DNA of 64,000 nucleotides from Roseiarcus sp963806935 (GCA_963806935.1 CAWEAT010000008.1:155770-219769), one strand, 5' to 3'. Numbered from the stretch's first letter, positions 42,866 to 52,537 are shown. Program-made: numbers and translations. The notes: generated by a model from the sequence alone, not told the origin.

Positions 42866-45007
42866 TCAGCCCGCCGCTCGCTCGAGCCCGCCCTCGACGC
42901 AGGCGATGGCGAAAGCATATTGGCGGGCGACATCCTCGAGCCGGTCGAACCGGCCCGACGCGCCGGCGTGGCCCGCCTCCATCGCGGTGCGCAACAGGAT
43001 CGGTCCGCCCCCCGTCATCGTCGCGCGCAGCCGCGCCACCCATTTGGCGGGCTCCCAATACGTCACCCGCGGATCGGCAAGGCCGGCCAGCGCCAGAATC
43101 GCCGGATAGCGTTGCGCCCGCACGTTGTCGATCGGACTATAGGAGCGGATGGTGTCGAACGCGGCGCGATCATGAATCGGATCGCCCCATTCGAGCCACT
43201 CGGCCGGGGTCAAGGGCAGGCTCGCGTCGAGAATTGTCGCCAGGACGTCGACAAAAGGAACGTCGGCGATGATTCCCGCGAAGAGCTCCGGCGCGAGATT
43301 GGCGACGGCGCCCATGAGGAGGCCCCCGGCGCTCCCTCCCTGCGCCACGATCCGCGCCGGGCTGGCATAGCCCTCGGCGATGAGGAACCGCGCGGCGGCG
43401 ATGAAATCGCGGAAGGTGTTCGGCTTCTTGGCGAGCTTGCCGTCCTCGTACCAGCGCCAGCCCTTGTCCGTGCCGCCGCGCACATGGGCGATCGCATACA
43501 CGAAGCCGCGATCGACAAGCGAGAAGCGGTTGGTCGAAAAGCTCGCCTCGACCGGATAGCCATAGGCGCCGTATCCGGTGAGCATGAGCGGCGCCGATCC
43601 GTCGAGGCTCAGGCCGCGCTTGTGGATCAGCGACACCGGCACGCTCTCCCCATCCTCGGCGGGCGCGAAGATCAGACGCGTGACATACGCCTCGGGATCG
43701 AAGCCGCGCGGCATGGTCTGCCGCTTGACGAGGGTGCGGCGCCGCCTGGCGACATCGTAGTCGTAGGTCTCCTGCGGCCTCGCGAGCGAGGAATAGCTGA
43801 AGCGAATGAGCGAAGTGTCGAATTCATAAACCGGCTCGAAGCGGAGGAAGTAGGTCTCCTCCTCGAAGGCGATCTCGTGCGCTTCGCCGTTCTTCAGGTC
43901 GATGACGGAGAGGCGCGGCCGGCTCATCTCGCGAGTGAGCAGCACGAGGCAGTCCTTGAACAGCGTCGCGTCGGCGATGAATCGCCCGTCACGCTCGGCG
44001 ACGAAATCACGCCAGTTCGCCTCCTGCGGCGCCTCGCGCGGCGCGACCACGATCTTGAAATCGGGCGCGCCGGCGTTGGTGCGGATGAAAAAACGGTCGC
44101 CGTGATCCATCACCTCGTAGCGGAATCCCGGGCGACGCGGCGCGACGAGCCGAGGCGCGGCGAGCGGATGGTCAAGATCGACGACCAGCGCCTCCGAAGC
44201 ATCGTGGCCATGCACCGAGATGATGGCCGCGCGGCCGAGGCGGGTCGGCTCGATGCCGATGAACCATGCCGGATCGTCCTCCGCGAACACTTCGACATCG
44301 TCGCTCTGCGCCGTCCCGAGCCGATGCAGCATGACCCGGCTCGGGCGGTGGTTCTCGTCCTGCTCGACGTAGAGAAACGCGGTTGAATCACGGGTCCAGA
44401 CAATGTCTCCGGTCGCCCCCCGGACGCGGTCGGCGAGATCCTGCTCAAGGTCGAGATCGCGAACCGCGACCGTCAGGATCTCGGAGCCCAGGTCGTCCGA
44501 GCTCCAGGCGAATTTCGCATGGTCCGGCGAATGGCGCCCGCCGGCGAAATGAAAGAACGCCGCTCCCTCCGCCCGCGCGTCGCCGTCGATCAGCACCGTC
44601 TCCGCGCCGCCCTCGCGCGGCTTGCGGCAATAGATGCGCCGCTGGCCGCCGGGACGAAAGCGCGAGTAATAGGCCCAGGGCCCGTCGACCTGCGGCGGCT
44701 CGCTATCGTCTTCCTTGAGGCGCGCGCGCATTTCGCGCCGAAGCTCTTTCTGCAGGCCGGCCGTTGGCGCGAGCACCGCGTCTGCATAGGCGTTTTCGGC
44801 CTTGAGCAGCGCGCGAATATCGGACGGCAGCCGGCTCGGATCGCGCAGGACCTCGCGCCAGTTATCGGCCCGGATCCAGGCGTAATCGTCGGCCCAGGAA
44901 AGGCCATGGGCAGTGAGCCGGGTCGGCCTCGCTTCGGCGCGCGGAGGCGTCGGCGCGGGGGCCGCGGCGCGCGACCCGGCGGCCGAACGGGATCCCGCGC
45001 GGGTCAT
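42866..45007 (-). CDS. ptrB: S9A prolyl oligopeptidase, oligopeptidase B
   Basis: This 713-residue serine peptidase has an N-terminal beta-propeller and a C-terminal alpha/beta hydrolase domain. The nucleophile lies in GGSAGGLLMGAVAN, the histidine in MEAGHAGASGRF, and MLTGYGAYGYPVEASFS and RGGTDKGWRWYEDGKL are diagnostic for oligopeptidase B. It cleaves short peptides after basic residues in the cytosol. The ATG at 45007 overlaps the stop of the upstream HAD gene by ATGA. Confidence 0.92.
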   Translation of the reverse strand: MTRAGSRSAAGSRAAAPAPTPPRAEARPTRLTAHGLSWADDYAWIRADNWREVLRDPSRLPSDIRALLKAENAYADAVLAPTAGLQKELRREMRARLKEDDSEPPQVDGPWAYYSRFRPGGQRRIYCRKPREGGAETVLIDGDARAEGAAFFHFAGGRHSPDHAKFAWSSDDLGSEILTVAVRDLDLEQDLADRVRGATGDIVWTRDSTAFLYVEQDENHRPSRVMLHRLGTAQSDDVEVFAEDDPAWFIGIEPTRLGRAAIISVHGHDASEALVVDLDHPLAAPRLVAPRRPGFRYEVMDHGDRFFIRTNAGAPDFKIVVAPREAPQEANWRDFVAERDGRFIADATLFKDCLVLLTREMSRPRLSVIDLKNGEAHEIAFEEETYFLRFEPVYEFDTSLIRFSYSSLARPQETYDYDVARRRRTLVKRQTMPRGFDPEAYVTRLIFAPAEDGESVPVSLIHKRGLSLDGSAPLMLTGYGAYGYPVEASFSTNRFSLVDRGFVYAIAHVRGGTDKGWRWYEDGKLAKKPNTFRDFIAAARFLIAEGYASPARIVAQGGSAGGLLMGAVANLAPELFAGIIADVPFVDVLATILDASLPLTPAEWLEWGDPIHDRAAFDTIRSYSPIDNVRAQRYPAILALAGLADPRVTYWEPAKWVARLRATMTGGGPILLRTAMEAGHAGASGRFDRLEDVARQYAFAIACVEGGLERAAG

Positions 45008-45699
45008 GGCGTCAGCGCCGGCCGCGACGGCCGTGCGCCCGAAAGCGCCCAAAAGGCCTCGGGAACCTCGGATGGCGAGGCGCACAGCACGGTCGCGCCC
45101 GCCTCGCGAAGCTCGTCCGCGCCGCCGTAGCCCCAAAGCGCGCCGATGGTCGGAATCGCATGCCGGCTCGCAGCCGCAACGTCATGCCTGCGGTCGCCCA
45201 ACATGCAACAATCGCCTGGGTCGAGCGCCTGCTCGGCGAGTATGCGCGCCACGAGATCCGCCTTGTCCTGAAAGCGGCCGTCGAGCTCGTCGCCATAAGC
45301 CGCCTCGAAATGGCGCTCGAGGTCGAAGTGGCGCAGAATGCGGCTGGCGTAGACGATCGGCTTCGCCGTGCAGAGAAAAAGCCGCGTTCCCCCCGCGCGC
45401 AGTTCCGCAAGCGCCTCTTCGACGCCGTCATAGACCACGGCCTCGAAAAGCCCCCCGGTCGAATACCGGCTGCGGTAGGCTCTGAGCGCCTCCTCGGGGT
45501 CTGCTTCCGCTCCGAGGAATTCGGCAAAACACCCGCGCAAGGGCGGCCCGATGATCCATCCGAGATCGGCCGCTGGCGGCGCCGCCTTCCCAAGCGATTC
45601 CAGCGCCAGACGGAAACAACCGATGATTCCCTCGGCCGGATCGGTCAGCGTTCCGTCGAGGTCGATGAGGAGCACGCTTTGCCGATTTGGCGTCATCAT
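45004..45699 (-). CDS. HAD phosphatase, phosphoglycolate phosphatase-like
   Basis: This 231-residue HAD subfamily I protein has nucleophile motif LIDLDGTLTDPAEGI, LFLCTAKP (motif II) and CMLGDRRHDVAAASRH (motif IV), like Gph and its nucleotidase relatives. The substrate is not determined; 5'-nucleotidase activity is equally possible. Translationally coupled to the oligopeptidase gene. Confidence 0.88.
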   Translation of the reverse strand: MMTPNRQSVLLIDLDGTLTDPAEGIIGCFRLALESLGKAAPPAADLGWIIGPPLRGCFAEFLGAEADPEEALRAYRSRYSTGGLFEAVVYDGVEEALAELRAGGTRLFLCTAKPIVYASRILRHFDLERHFEAAYGDELDGRFQDKADLVARILAEQALDPGDCCMLGDRRHDVAAASRHAIPTIGALWGYGGADELREAGATVLCASPSEVPEAFWALSGARPSRPALTP

Positions 45700-45770
45700 T
45701 GGCGTCCCGGCTTGCGCGACGCTCCACCGGTCGCCGCCGCCCGTTGCGTATACAACGCCGCGGAGGACGG

Positions 45771-46007
45771 CTAGCCGCGGATCGGCTCGTGCGCGAGCGC
45801 CGCGCGCAGGAAATAGAAGAGCCCGGTGAGCGCCGCGAGAATCAGCAGCCCCTCAAGCATCCGGGTGACGGCTTCTCCCAGCTGGAACAGGCCGCCGATC
45901 GCCCAGCCGGCGGCGGCTCCGGCGCCGATAAGCTCGGTGCCGACGAGAATGGCGACGCTGATCAGCGTCGCCGCATTGGTCCAGTTGATCGGCGCGGCGT
46001 CCGCCAA
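45771..46007 (-). CDS. Small two-helix membrane protein
   Basis: A TTG start at 46007 behind AGGAGA gives 78 residues with two hydrophobic segments (about 13-40 and 50-70) joined by FQLGEAVTRMLEG. The longer frame from 46124 is unlikely because its N-terminus is Arg-rich. I recognise no named family. It lies 98 bases downstream of another small membrane protein on the same strand. Confidence 0.65.
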   Translation of the reverse strand: MADAAPINWTNAATLISVAILVGTELIGAGAAAGWAIGGLFQLGEAVTRMLEGLLILAALTGLFYFLRAALAHEPIRG

Positions 46008-46105
46008 GGCGGTTTCTCCTTCAAGCGCTTGCGAAGCGCCCGCCGATATACCAAGGCGCCCCCCGGCGCAAGCCTCAGCCCTTGGGGAGAGACGTCTCGC
46101 GGCGG

Positions 46106-46318
46106 TCAATGTCTGGAAAGCCATTTATTCACAGCGATAAGTGCCCAGACGGCTTCGACCAGGCCAAACGGCCAAGCTCCCTGAAGAAAGCCGTACGCCG
46201 ACCCGAGCAGGCAGGCGCCGGCGAAGGCCAGCGTGAACCAACGGCTTCGCGCCTCCATCGCATAGGTAACGACCATCGCGCTGACGGCGAACAGCCCGAA
46301 GGCGGTGAGGCGATCCAC
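46106..46318 (-). CDS. Small membrane protein downstream of panE
   Basis: This 70-residue protein with a GTG start has two membrane helices (LTAFGLFAVSAMVVTYAM and FTLAFAGACLLGSAYGFL) and ends AVNKWLSRH. Its conserved-looking stretch GFLQGAWPFGLVEAVWA is seen in rhizobial hypothetical proteins. It starts 4 bases after panE, so it is cotranscribed. Function unknown. Confidence 0.75.
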   Translation of the reverse strand: MDRLTAFGLFAVSAMVVTYAMEARSRWFTLAFAGACLLGSAYGFLQGAWPFGLVEAVWALIAVNKWLSRH

Positions 46319-46322
46319 CGAA

Positions 46323-47264
46323 CTAGCGTTCAGCGGCCTTCTCGTCGGCCGCTCGTTCCGCCTCGTAGGCTCTCACATGCAGGGTCGCGATGCGCAGCAG
46401 CGAACGATCTTTGGGCTTTGCGGCGCGGCGCAGGAGGTCGCCGAGGATCTGTTCGCCCTCGACCGGCTTGCCGCCCTCAATATCGCGCAGCATCGAGGCC
46501 TTGAGCGGCGAGCCGGCGGCGGTCAGGACGGCCCGCGCCCGCTCGAGGGCATGCTCACGCGGCTGAAATCCCTGTTCCGCCGCGATGCCCGCGCATTCAT
46601 TGAGGAGTTCGGCGGCGAGGTCCGAGGCGCCGGCGGCGACGTAGGCGCCGACCGACGACCGCATCAGAGAGGTTATCCCGGCGGCCGAGGCGATGAACAC
46701 CCACTTCTCCCACATCTCCTGCCGAATCTGGTCGCTGAGACGGGCCTCAAAACCGGAGGCGCCAACCAGCTCCGAGGCGATCGTCTCGATTCGCTTCGAG
46801 CGCGAGCCGTCGAGTTCGCCGAAACTCAGCGAGTGCATTTCGTTGAAGTGAACGACGGCGCCGTCGTCGCCAAGCGTCGCCGAGATCACGCATTGGCCGC
46901 CGAGCACGCTCGCGGGTCCGAAGCGTTCGGCAAGCATGTCGAGGTGCCGCATCCCGTTGAGGAGCGGCAGGATCGCCGTCTTCTCGCCGACGGCCTTGGC
47001 GAACGAGTCCATTGCCCCGTCGAGGTGGTAAGCCTTGCAGCTCAGGAGCACGAGGTCGAACGGCCCGGCGAGCGCTTCCTGCGACACGGTCGGCGGCGAC
47101 GGCCGATGGACGTCGCCCAGCGGGCTTCGTATCACCAAGCCGTGTTCCGCAAGTTGCGCCGCCCGGCGCGGCCGAACGAGGAAGGTGACGTCGCGCCCCG
47201 CCTGCAGCAAACGCCCGCCGAAATAGCCGCCGACCGCTCCGGCTCCGACAACGAGAATTCTCAC
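46323..47264 (-). CDS. panE: 2-Dehydropantoate 2-reductase
   Basis: This 313-residue ketopantoate reductase family member has the N-terminal NADP motif ILVVGAGAVGGYFGGRL, VLLSCKAYHLDGAMD, and KWVFIASAAGITSLMRSSVG, which carries the catalytic lysine region. It would make pantoate for coenzyme A; paralogues with other keto acids exist. The GTG start has GGAGG upstream. Confidence 0.88.
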   Translation of the reverse strand: MRILVVGAGAVGGYFGGRLLQAGRDVTFLVRPRRAAQLAEHGLVIRSPLGDVHRPSPPTVSQEALAGPFDLVLLSCKAYHLDGAMDSFAKAVGEKTAILPLLNGMRHLDMLAERFGPASVLGGQCVISATLGDDGAVVHFNEMHSLSFGELDGSRSKRIETIASELVGASGFEARLSDQIRQEMWEKWVFIASAAGITSLMRSSVGAYVAAGASDLAAELLNECAGIAAEQGFQPREHALERARAVLTAAGSPLKASMLRDIEGGKPVEGEQILGDLLRRAAKPKDRSLLRIATLHVRAYEAERAADEKAAER

Positions 47265-47365
47265 TTCGATCGATCCTCCGCCATGAGGGAGTTTTCGCCG
47301 GCTTCTCGCCCGTTACAGCAAGTGTCAAGGCTGACCGCGACGAACATCCACGCTAGATTGCGACC

Positions 47366-48184
47366 ATGAACGCAGGCAAGCCCTCATCGACGATCGGCGC
47401 CGGGAGATGGGTCGGCCACAGTCGAATGACAGACCCAGGAGATCATGCCGCGCGCGTCGCCGAGCTGCCGGCGAACGTCGGGGCGCTAAGTCGCGTCGTC
47501 CAGGGCTTGCTCGTTCATGCGGACTGGCTCGGCGCATACGGCGTGAGTGGCGATGAGCTTCGCGCGCATTCGCGGACGACGCTCCCGGTCGCCGATCGTC
47601 TTGCCGATATTCTCGCCGCCGACCCGCGGCCGCTGCGCGTTCCGCGCTTGCCGCAAAAGAGAGCCGCCGGCACATGTCGCGACTTCGCGCTGATGACGGC
47701 TTCGTTCCTGCGCGCCAAAGGCGTCCCAGCCCGACTGCGATGCGGCTTTGCGTCCTATCTTGGCGACGGATGGGAGGATCACTGGGTCTGCGAATATTGG
47801 CATGAGGCGGATGCGGCGTGGCGCCTGGGCGATGCGCAAATCGACGCGGTGATGGCCGCCGAGCTTGGAATCGAGTTTGACCCCACGAACTTGCCGCGGA
47901 CATTGTTTCTGACAGCGGGCAAGGCCTGGCGCGATTGTCGCGCCGGAAAGGCCGAAGCCGACAGCTTCGGTCACGGCGCGGTCAGAGGGCTCTGGTTTCT
48001 TAAGGTCAATGTGTTGCGCGACCACTTCGCTCTCAACAACATGGAAACCTCGGCCTGGGACGATTGGCGCGCCGCGCCTGACGCGAGGCGCCTAGTCGGC
48101 GCCGATGAGATCGACCTGGCGGATTATCTGGCCGCGGAGCCAGCACTGCCGCTGATCGAGGTTTGTCCCGACTGGCTTGAGTGA
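47366..48184 (+). CDS. Transglutaminase-like domain protein
   Basis: This is a roughly 250-270 residue cytosolic protein with a papain-like transglutaminase core. Catalytic Cys lies in AGTCRDFALMTASFLRAKG, His in WEDHWVCEYW, and Asp in RLGDAQIDAV. The family includes peptidases and amidases, and no substrate can be assigned. Two starts are possible, ATG 47366 and ATG 47426. Confidence 0.82.
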   Translation: MNAGKPSSTIGAGRWVGHSRMTDPGDHAARVAELPANVGALSRVVQGLLVHADWLGAYGVSGDELRAHSRTTLPVADRLADILAADPRPLRVPRLPQKRAAGTCRDFALMTASFLRAKGVPARLRCGFASYLGDGWEDHWVCEYWHEADAAWRLGDAQIDAVMAAELGIEFDPTNLPRTLFLTAGKAWRDCRAGKAEADSFGHGAVRGLWFLKVNVLRDHFALNNMETSAWDDWRAAPDARRLVGADEIDLADYLAAEPALPLIEVCPDWLE

Positions 48185-48232
48185 AAATCGCGCGAGGCTT
48201 GACGCTCTCGCTTTTGAAAGTATTTTCCATTT

Positions 48233-48805
48233 ATGGAAGCAGAGGCCCCGCCCCGCGACGCCGCCGACCTCCGCCTCGCCGAGCGCCTGCGGGCCCTCAG
48301 GCGCGCGCGGCGCTGGTCGCTCGACGAGCTTTCGGCGCTAAGCGGGGTCAGCCGCGCCTCGCTGAGCCGAATCGAGAATGGCGACGTGAGCCCGACAGCG
48401 TCGGTGCTCGGCCGCCTCGCGGCGGCCCATGGCTCGACCGTTTCACGCCTCCTCGCCGACATCGAGGCCGACGCGTCTGCGCTCGTCGCCCGCGCCGACC
48501 AGCCGGAGTTCGTCGATCCCGCCACCGGCTTTCGCCGTCGCTCGGTCTCGCCGCCCTCGCTCGACTTCGACTGCGAGGTGCTGCGCTGCGAACTGCCGGC
48601 CGGGGCGAGCATCGACTATCCGCTCCCCCCGCGCCTTGGCCTCGAGCACCATCTCTATCTCGAGGACGGCGCGCTCGAGCTTTCGATCGAGGGAAAGGTC
48701 CATCGTCTGAGCGCCGGCGACTGCCTTCGCTACAAGCTCATGGGCGCGAGCCGGTTCCACGCCGTCGGGCGCCGGCCGGCGCGCTACATTCTCGTGCTTC
48801 GGTGA
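48233..48805 (+). CDS. XRE-family regulator with cupin domain
   Basis: This 190-residue protein has an N-terminal helix-turn-helix (LDELSALSGVSRASLSRIENG, about 32-52) and a C-terminal cupin (YPLPPRLGLEHHLYLEDGAL, residues 125-180). Such regulators sense a small ligand in the cupin. It is coupled to a GNAT acetyltransferase gene (overlap at 48802-48805), its probable partner or target. Confidence 0.9.
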   Translation: MEAEAPPRDAADLRLAERLRALRRARRWSLDELSALSGVSRASLSRIENGDVSPTASVLGRLAAAHGSTVSRLLADIEADASALVARADQPEFVDPATGFRRRSVSPPSLDFDCEVLRCELPAGASIDYPLPPRLGLEHHLYLEDGALELSIEGKVHRLSAGDCLRYKLMGASRFHAVGRRPARYILVLR

Positions 48806-48810
48806 GCGTC

Positions 48811-49350
48811 ATGAGCAATCCGGCCACGATTGTCGCCGCGCTCGATCCGGCGTCGTTGGCAAAGGTCCTCGACCGGCTTGCGGACATCCTGCGCGCCTGC
48901 GTGAGCGAGGGCGCGAGCGTCGGCTTCGTCGCGCCGTTCGGTCGCGATGATGCGCGCGCATACTGGCTGAACCGGGTCGTCCCCGCGCACGCCGCGGGCG
49001 CCAGGACCGTCCTCATCGCAACGGTCGGAGCAGAGGTCGCCGGAACAGCGCAGCTCGATCTCGACTCGATGCCGAGCAAGCGTCACCACGCCGAGGTTTC
49101 CAAGGTCCTGGTCGACCCGCCCTTTCGCCGCGCCGGGGTCGCCCGGGCGCTGATGAGCGAGATCGAACGGCGCGCGGCGGCAGAGGACCGCTGGCTGCTC
49201 ACCCTCGACACCGCGGGCGACGCGGCCGAGGCGCTCTATCGCTCGCTTGGCTATAGCCTTGCCGGGTCGATCCCGGATTACGCGCGTCACGCTTTCGAGG
49301 ACCGCTACGACGCGACGCGGCTTATGTACAAAGACCTTCGCCGCAGCTAG
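48811..49350 (+). CDS. GNAT-family N-acetyltransferase
   Basis: This 179-residue protein has the GNAT fold. Acetyl-CoA binding motif A is VSKVLVDPPFRRAGVARALM, and LTLDTAGDAAEALYRSLGY is motif B. The substrate is unknown. ATG 48811 is used; GTG 48802 overlapping the regulator stop as GTGA would add three residues. Pairing with an XRE-cupin regulator is common for detoxifying acetyltransferases. Confidence 0.88.
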   Translation: MSNPATIVAALDPASLAKVLDRLADILRACVSEGASVGFVAPFGRDDARAYWLNRVVPAHAAGARTVLIATVGAEVAGTAQLDLDSMPSKRHHAEVSKVLVDPPFRRAGVARALMSEIERRAAAEDRWLLTLDTAGDAAEALYRSLGYSLAGSIPDYARHAFEDRYDATRLMYKDLRRS

Positions 49351-49384
49351 CTTCCGCGGGCCGATTTACGGCTGAAGGAGCCTC

Positions 49385-51232
49385 ATGGTCTTGACCGCGG
49401 AGAATCGGCCGATGGCCGACCGGAACCGCGCGAGCCTGTTCGGCCGGATCGCGCTCGTGGCGCTGACGCTCTACGCGCTGGCGATGGTCGCTCCGGACTT
49501 CCTCAGGGTGTTTCGGCCGCTCGGTTCGTTCGGTCTGGCGACCAACGGCGACGGGCTGATCTACGACGTCCAGGGTCCTTTCGCGACGGAGGGGAATTCC
49601 CCGGCGTGGCGGGCTGGCGTTCGGGTCGGAGATCGGCTCGATCTTGGCGCGATGCGCTGCATCCCGGTGGATACTCTCGTTTGCGCCAGCCTGCTCTCGC
49701 AGTTCGGCGGGGTGAACTACGTCGTGCCGGGCCGCGAGGCGACGCTCACGCTCGCGGCGCAGGGCGACCGTCCGGCGCGCGAAGTCACGATCACCGCGGA
49801 GCCCCGCCCCGACAATCGACTGTTCGAGGTCATCGTGGCGCTGGACACGATTGCCGGCCTCTTGGTCGTGCTCGGCGCGGCATGGCTGGTATGGATGCGC
49901 CCAGGGGGCATGACCTGGGGCTTTTTCGTCTATGTGATTCAGTTCAACCCAGGTCAGGCGTTCCAGTTCTGGGCCTGGCTTCAACTTTGGCCGTGGGCGC
50001 TCCTGGTCAATGACGCCATCGCGGTGGTGATGCAGGCCGCCGCCTATACCGGGCTGCTGCTGTTTGCGCTGCGCGCGCCGCTGGACCGGACCGAAGGCCG
50101 ATGGCGAAGCGTCGAGCGAGCCCTGCCCGCGATTTCGATCGTGTTCCTTGTGGTCGCGCTTGCAGGCATGGGAAGCGTGTTCGGCTATCCGGCCGAAATC
50201 TGGGCGCGAAGCTCGCTCTTTCTCGGCTTCCCGGTCAGCGTCGCGACGGTCGCGATCTTGCTCGGACGTCGCCGCGACCTGTCGCCGCGCAACTATCAGC
50301 GCATCCGCTGGGTGATCTGGGGCTGCCTGATCGGCCTGCCGGCCTATCTGCTCGCCCAGCTTTCACAGGAGACCTCGTTCTTCACCGAACTCCTGGGCCA
50401 GGGCGTCGCGTCGGAGGAAGTCGCCGGCGCCCTCTACCTTGTCAATGGCGTCCTGTGCCTGTTCGTCGTCGAGGCCGTGCGGCGGCCGACGGTGGTCAAC
50501 GTGTGGATCCCGCTCAGGCGCGCAACCGTGTTCGGGCTCCTGCTCAGCGTGCCGGTGCTCTTCCTCCACAAGCAGATCGAAGTGATCGACGAATATATCC
50601 ACATGCCTAACTGGGCGTGGATCGCCGTCGCGTCCGGCCTCGTCTACCTGATCGCGCGCGCCCACGAATTTGCGACCGAGCTCGCAAACCGGCTGTTCGA
50701 TCGCGACTTCATCCGCGCCGAGCGCCATCTCGAAGCGGTCGGCGAATCCATTCTCCATGCCCGCAGTCTCGCCGAGGTCGAGCGCCTCCTGGTGAACGAG
50801 CCGATGCGTTCGCTGCATTTGGCTTCGGCGGCCCTGTTCCGCGAGAAGGACGGCGTCTACCACCGGCGCTCCAGCGCCGGATGGGACGCCGACGAGGTCG
50901 ACGCCCTGGCCGCCGATGACCCCCTGCTTGCAGAACGATTCAAGCGGGAGCCCTACCCTGTCGACCCCGCCCGCGCGTCGCATGCCCGGCTGCCGCACGA
51001 CCTCGCGCGGCCGCTTCTCGCCGTGCCGGTGGGCAACCCGCGGCGCTGCTTCGCGCTACTCCTCTACGGCGGCCACGAGGCCGGGACCGATCTTGACGGA
51101 AACGAACGGCGCCTCCTGGGCAGCCTCGCCGACGACGCGGAAATCGCGTATGCGCAAATCGAGTGCGAGAACTTGCGCGAGAGGATCGCGTTGCTGGAAG
51201 ACCAGCTCACGCAGGCCCCCGAGCCTCGCTGA
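49385..51232 (+). CDS. PDZ-like, multi-helix membrane protein with C-terminal GAF-like domain
   Basis: Of 615 residues, the N-terminal helix (about 20-40) leads into a periplasmic region resembling a PDZ domain (GNSPAWRAGVRVGDRLDLGAM, about 71-90). About eight further membrane helices (155-440) follow, then a cytosolic GAF-like segment (HLEAVGESILHARSLAEVERLL, LLAVPVGNPRRCFALLLYGG) and a short coiled coil (QIECENLRERIALLEDQL). No kinase, cyclase or GGDEF output domain is visible. It may be a sensor that signals through a partner. AAGGAG precedes the ATG. Confidence 0.7.
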   Translation: MVLTAENRPMADRNRASLFGRIALVALTLYALAMVAPDFLRVFRPLGSFGLATNGDGLIYDVQGPFATEGNSPAWRAGVRVGDRLDLGAMRCIPVDTLVCASLLSQFGGVNYVVPGREATLTLAAQGDRPAREVTITAEPRPDNRLFEVIVALDTIAGLLVVLGAAWLVWMRPGGMTWGFFVYVIQFNPGQAFQFWAWLQLWPWALLVNDAIAVVMQAAAYTGLLLFALRAPLDRTEGRWRSVERALPAISIVFLVVALAGMGSVFGYPAEIWARSSLFLGFPVSVATVAILLGRRRDLSPRNYQRIRWVIWGCLIGLPAYLLAQLSQETSFFTELLGQGVASEEVAGALYLVNGVLCLFVVEAVRRPTVVNVWIPLRRATVFGLLLSVPVLFLHKQIEVIDEYIHMPNWAWIAVASGLVYLIARAHEFATELANRLFDRDFIRAERHLEAVGESILHARSLAEVERLLVNEPMRSLHLASAALFREKDGVYHRRSSAGWDADEVDALAADDPLLAERFKREPYPVDPARASHARLPHDLARPLLAVPVGNPRRCFALLLYGGHEAGTDLDGNERRLLGSLADDAEIAYAQIECENLRERIALLEDQLTQAPEPR

Positions 51233-51333
51233 GCTGGCTGGTCCACGAGACCAGCGCCGCCGCAGCGAATGCGGCTCTCGCTTCCCGCACGGTCCCTTGC
51301 GGCCGTCGGCAACGACATTGCGAGGAGATCGTC

Positions 51334-52047
51334 TTGACCCAAAAGCCCGAACGCCTGCAAGGCGTCAGCGCCTGCGTTTTCGACGCCTATGGCACGCTGT
51401 TCGACTTCGCGTCCGCCGCGGCGCGCTGCGACGATGTTCCAGCGGATCGGCGCGCGGCGCTGACCGCGCTGTGGCGTGACAAGCAACTTCAGTACTCGTG
51501 GCTGCGCACGCTCGAGAACCGCTACGCCGATTTCTGGCAAGTGACAGGCGAGGCGCTCGACTTCGCCCTCGAAAGCCTCGGTCTCGCGCGCCCGGCTTTG
51601 CGCGAGCGGCTGATGGAGCTTTACCTCGGCCTCGAGCCGTTCGCGGAGGTTCCCGCGGTCCTCGGCGCGCTGCGGGAGGCGGGATTCAAGACCGCCATCC
51701 TCTCCAACGGCTCGCCGGCGATGCTCGAGGCGCTGGTCAGGCGGTCGGGGCTCGAGACGATGTTCGACGCCGTGCTGTCGGCCGACGCGGTTCGCGCGTT
51801 CAAGACCCACCCCTCGGTCTATCAATACGCGCTCGATACGCTCGCGCTGCCGGCTCGCGCGATCGCGTTCCAGTCGTCCAACGCCTGGGACGCGCACGGG
51901 GCCTCCGACTTCGGCATGCGCGTCGTGTGGTGCAACCGCTACGGGCAGCGCCGCGAACGGCTTCCGGGCAAGCCCGACTTCGAGATCAGGACGCTCGCGG
52001 AGCTGCCCTCGTTGCTGGCGGCCGCCGCGGACAAGACGGCGCACTGA
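51334..52047 (+). CDS. Haloacid dehalogenase, type II
   Basis: This 237-residue L-2-haloacid dehalogenase has nucleophile motif VFDAYGTLFDF, ILSNGSPAML, the loop FKTHPSVYQYAL and FQSSNAWDAHGASDFGM, all of the type II dehalogenase pattern. It hydrolyses L-2-haloacids with inversion. A TTG at 51334 with GAGGAG 7 bases upstream is chosen. Confidence 0.9.
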   Translation: MTQKPERLQGVSACVFDAYGTLFDFASAAARCDDVPADRRAALTALWRDKQLQYSWLRTLENRYADFWQVTGEALDFALESLGLARPALRERLMELYLGLEPFAEVPAVLGALREAGFKTAILSNGSPAMLEALVRRSGLETMFDAVLSADAVRAFKTHPSVYQYALDTLALPARAIAFQSSNAWDAHGASDFGMRVVWCNRYGQRRERLPGKPDFEIRTLAELPSLLAAAADKTAH

Positions 52048-52084
52048 TCGCGCGGATCTTTCCCGCATCCGCCGAACTCGTTTT

Positions 52085-52489
52085 TCACCGCGCCGGTCTG
52101 GCCGCGATCCCGCTCGCCTCGGCGCCCGCAGACAGGCAATAGACGGCGCCGATCAAGAAGAGGACGTAGACAATGGTCGACGTCCAGGCCATCCCGTTCA
52201 AGAGCCCCTGAAATGTGCCGAGAAGATTGACGCCGCCGCCGATGGCGTCGCCGATAGCGCCGGCGATCAGGACCCCGCGCACCGCCTCCCAGTCGCGAAA
52301 GTCCTTGCCGAGCCATTGCACCACGGCGATCGCTATCAAGGCTGAACCGAAAAACTGCAGGGCCAGCGACGTAGGAGGCGCAGGCGGCACGCCATAGACC
52401 AAACCCGCCATGGTCGGCGCCAGGAGAAAAGCCAGCCCAAACACAACCGAAACAATCGCATTGATTGTGAGAAAGGTTTTCGCGCTCAT
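52085..52489 (-). CDS. Four-helix membrane protein of unknown function
   Basis: This 134-residue protein has four hydrophobic helices (TINAIVSVVFGLAFLLAPTM, LALQFFGSALIAIAVVQWL, GVLIAGAIGDAIGGGVNLLG, TSTIVYVLFLIGAVYCLSA), a layout shared with DUF4345-like proteins. A 10-base palindrome lies 48 bases upstream. Function unknown. Confidence 0.75.
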   Translation of the reverse strand: MSAKTFLTINAIVSVVFGLAFLLAPTMAGLVYGVPPAPPTSLALQFFGSALIAIAVVQWLGKDFRDWEAVRGVLIAGAIGDAIGGGVNLLGTFQGLLNGMAWTSTIVYVLFLIGAVYCLSAGAEASGIAARPAR

Positions 52490-52537
52490 CTTGTCCCTCC
52501 CCGCCTATCCGGTCGATTTCGGCCGGTATTTCATAGC

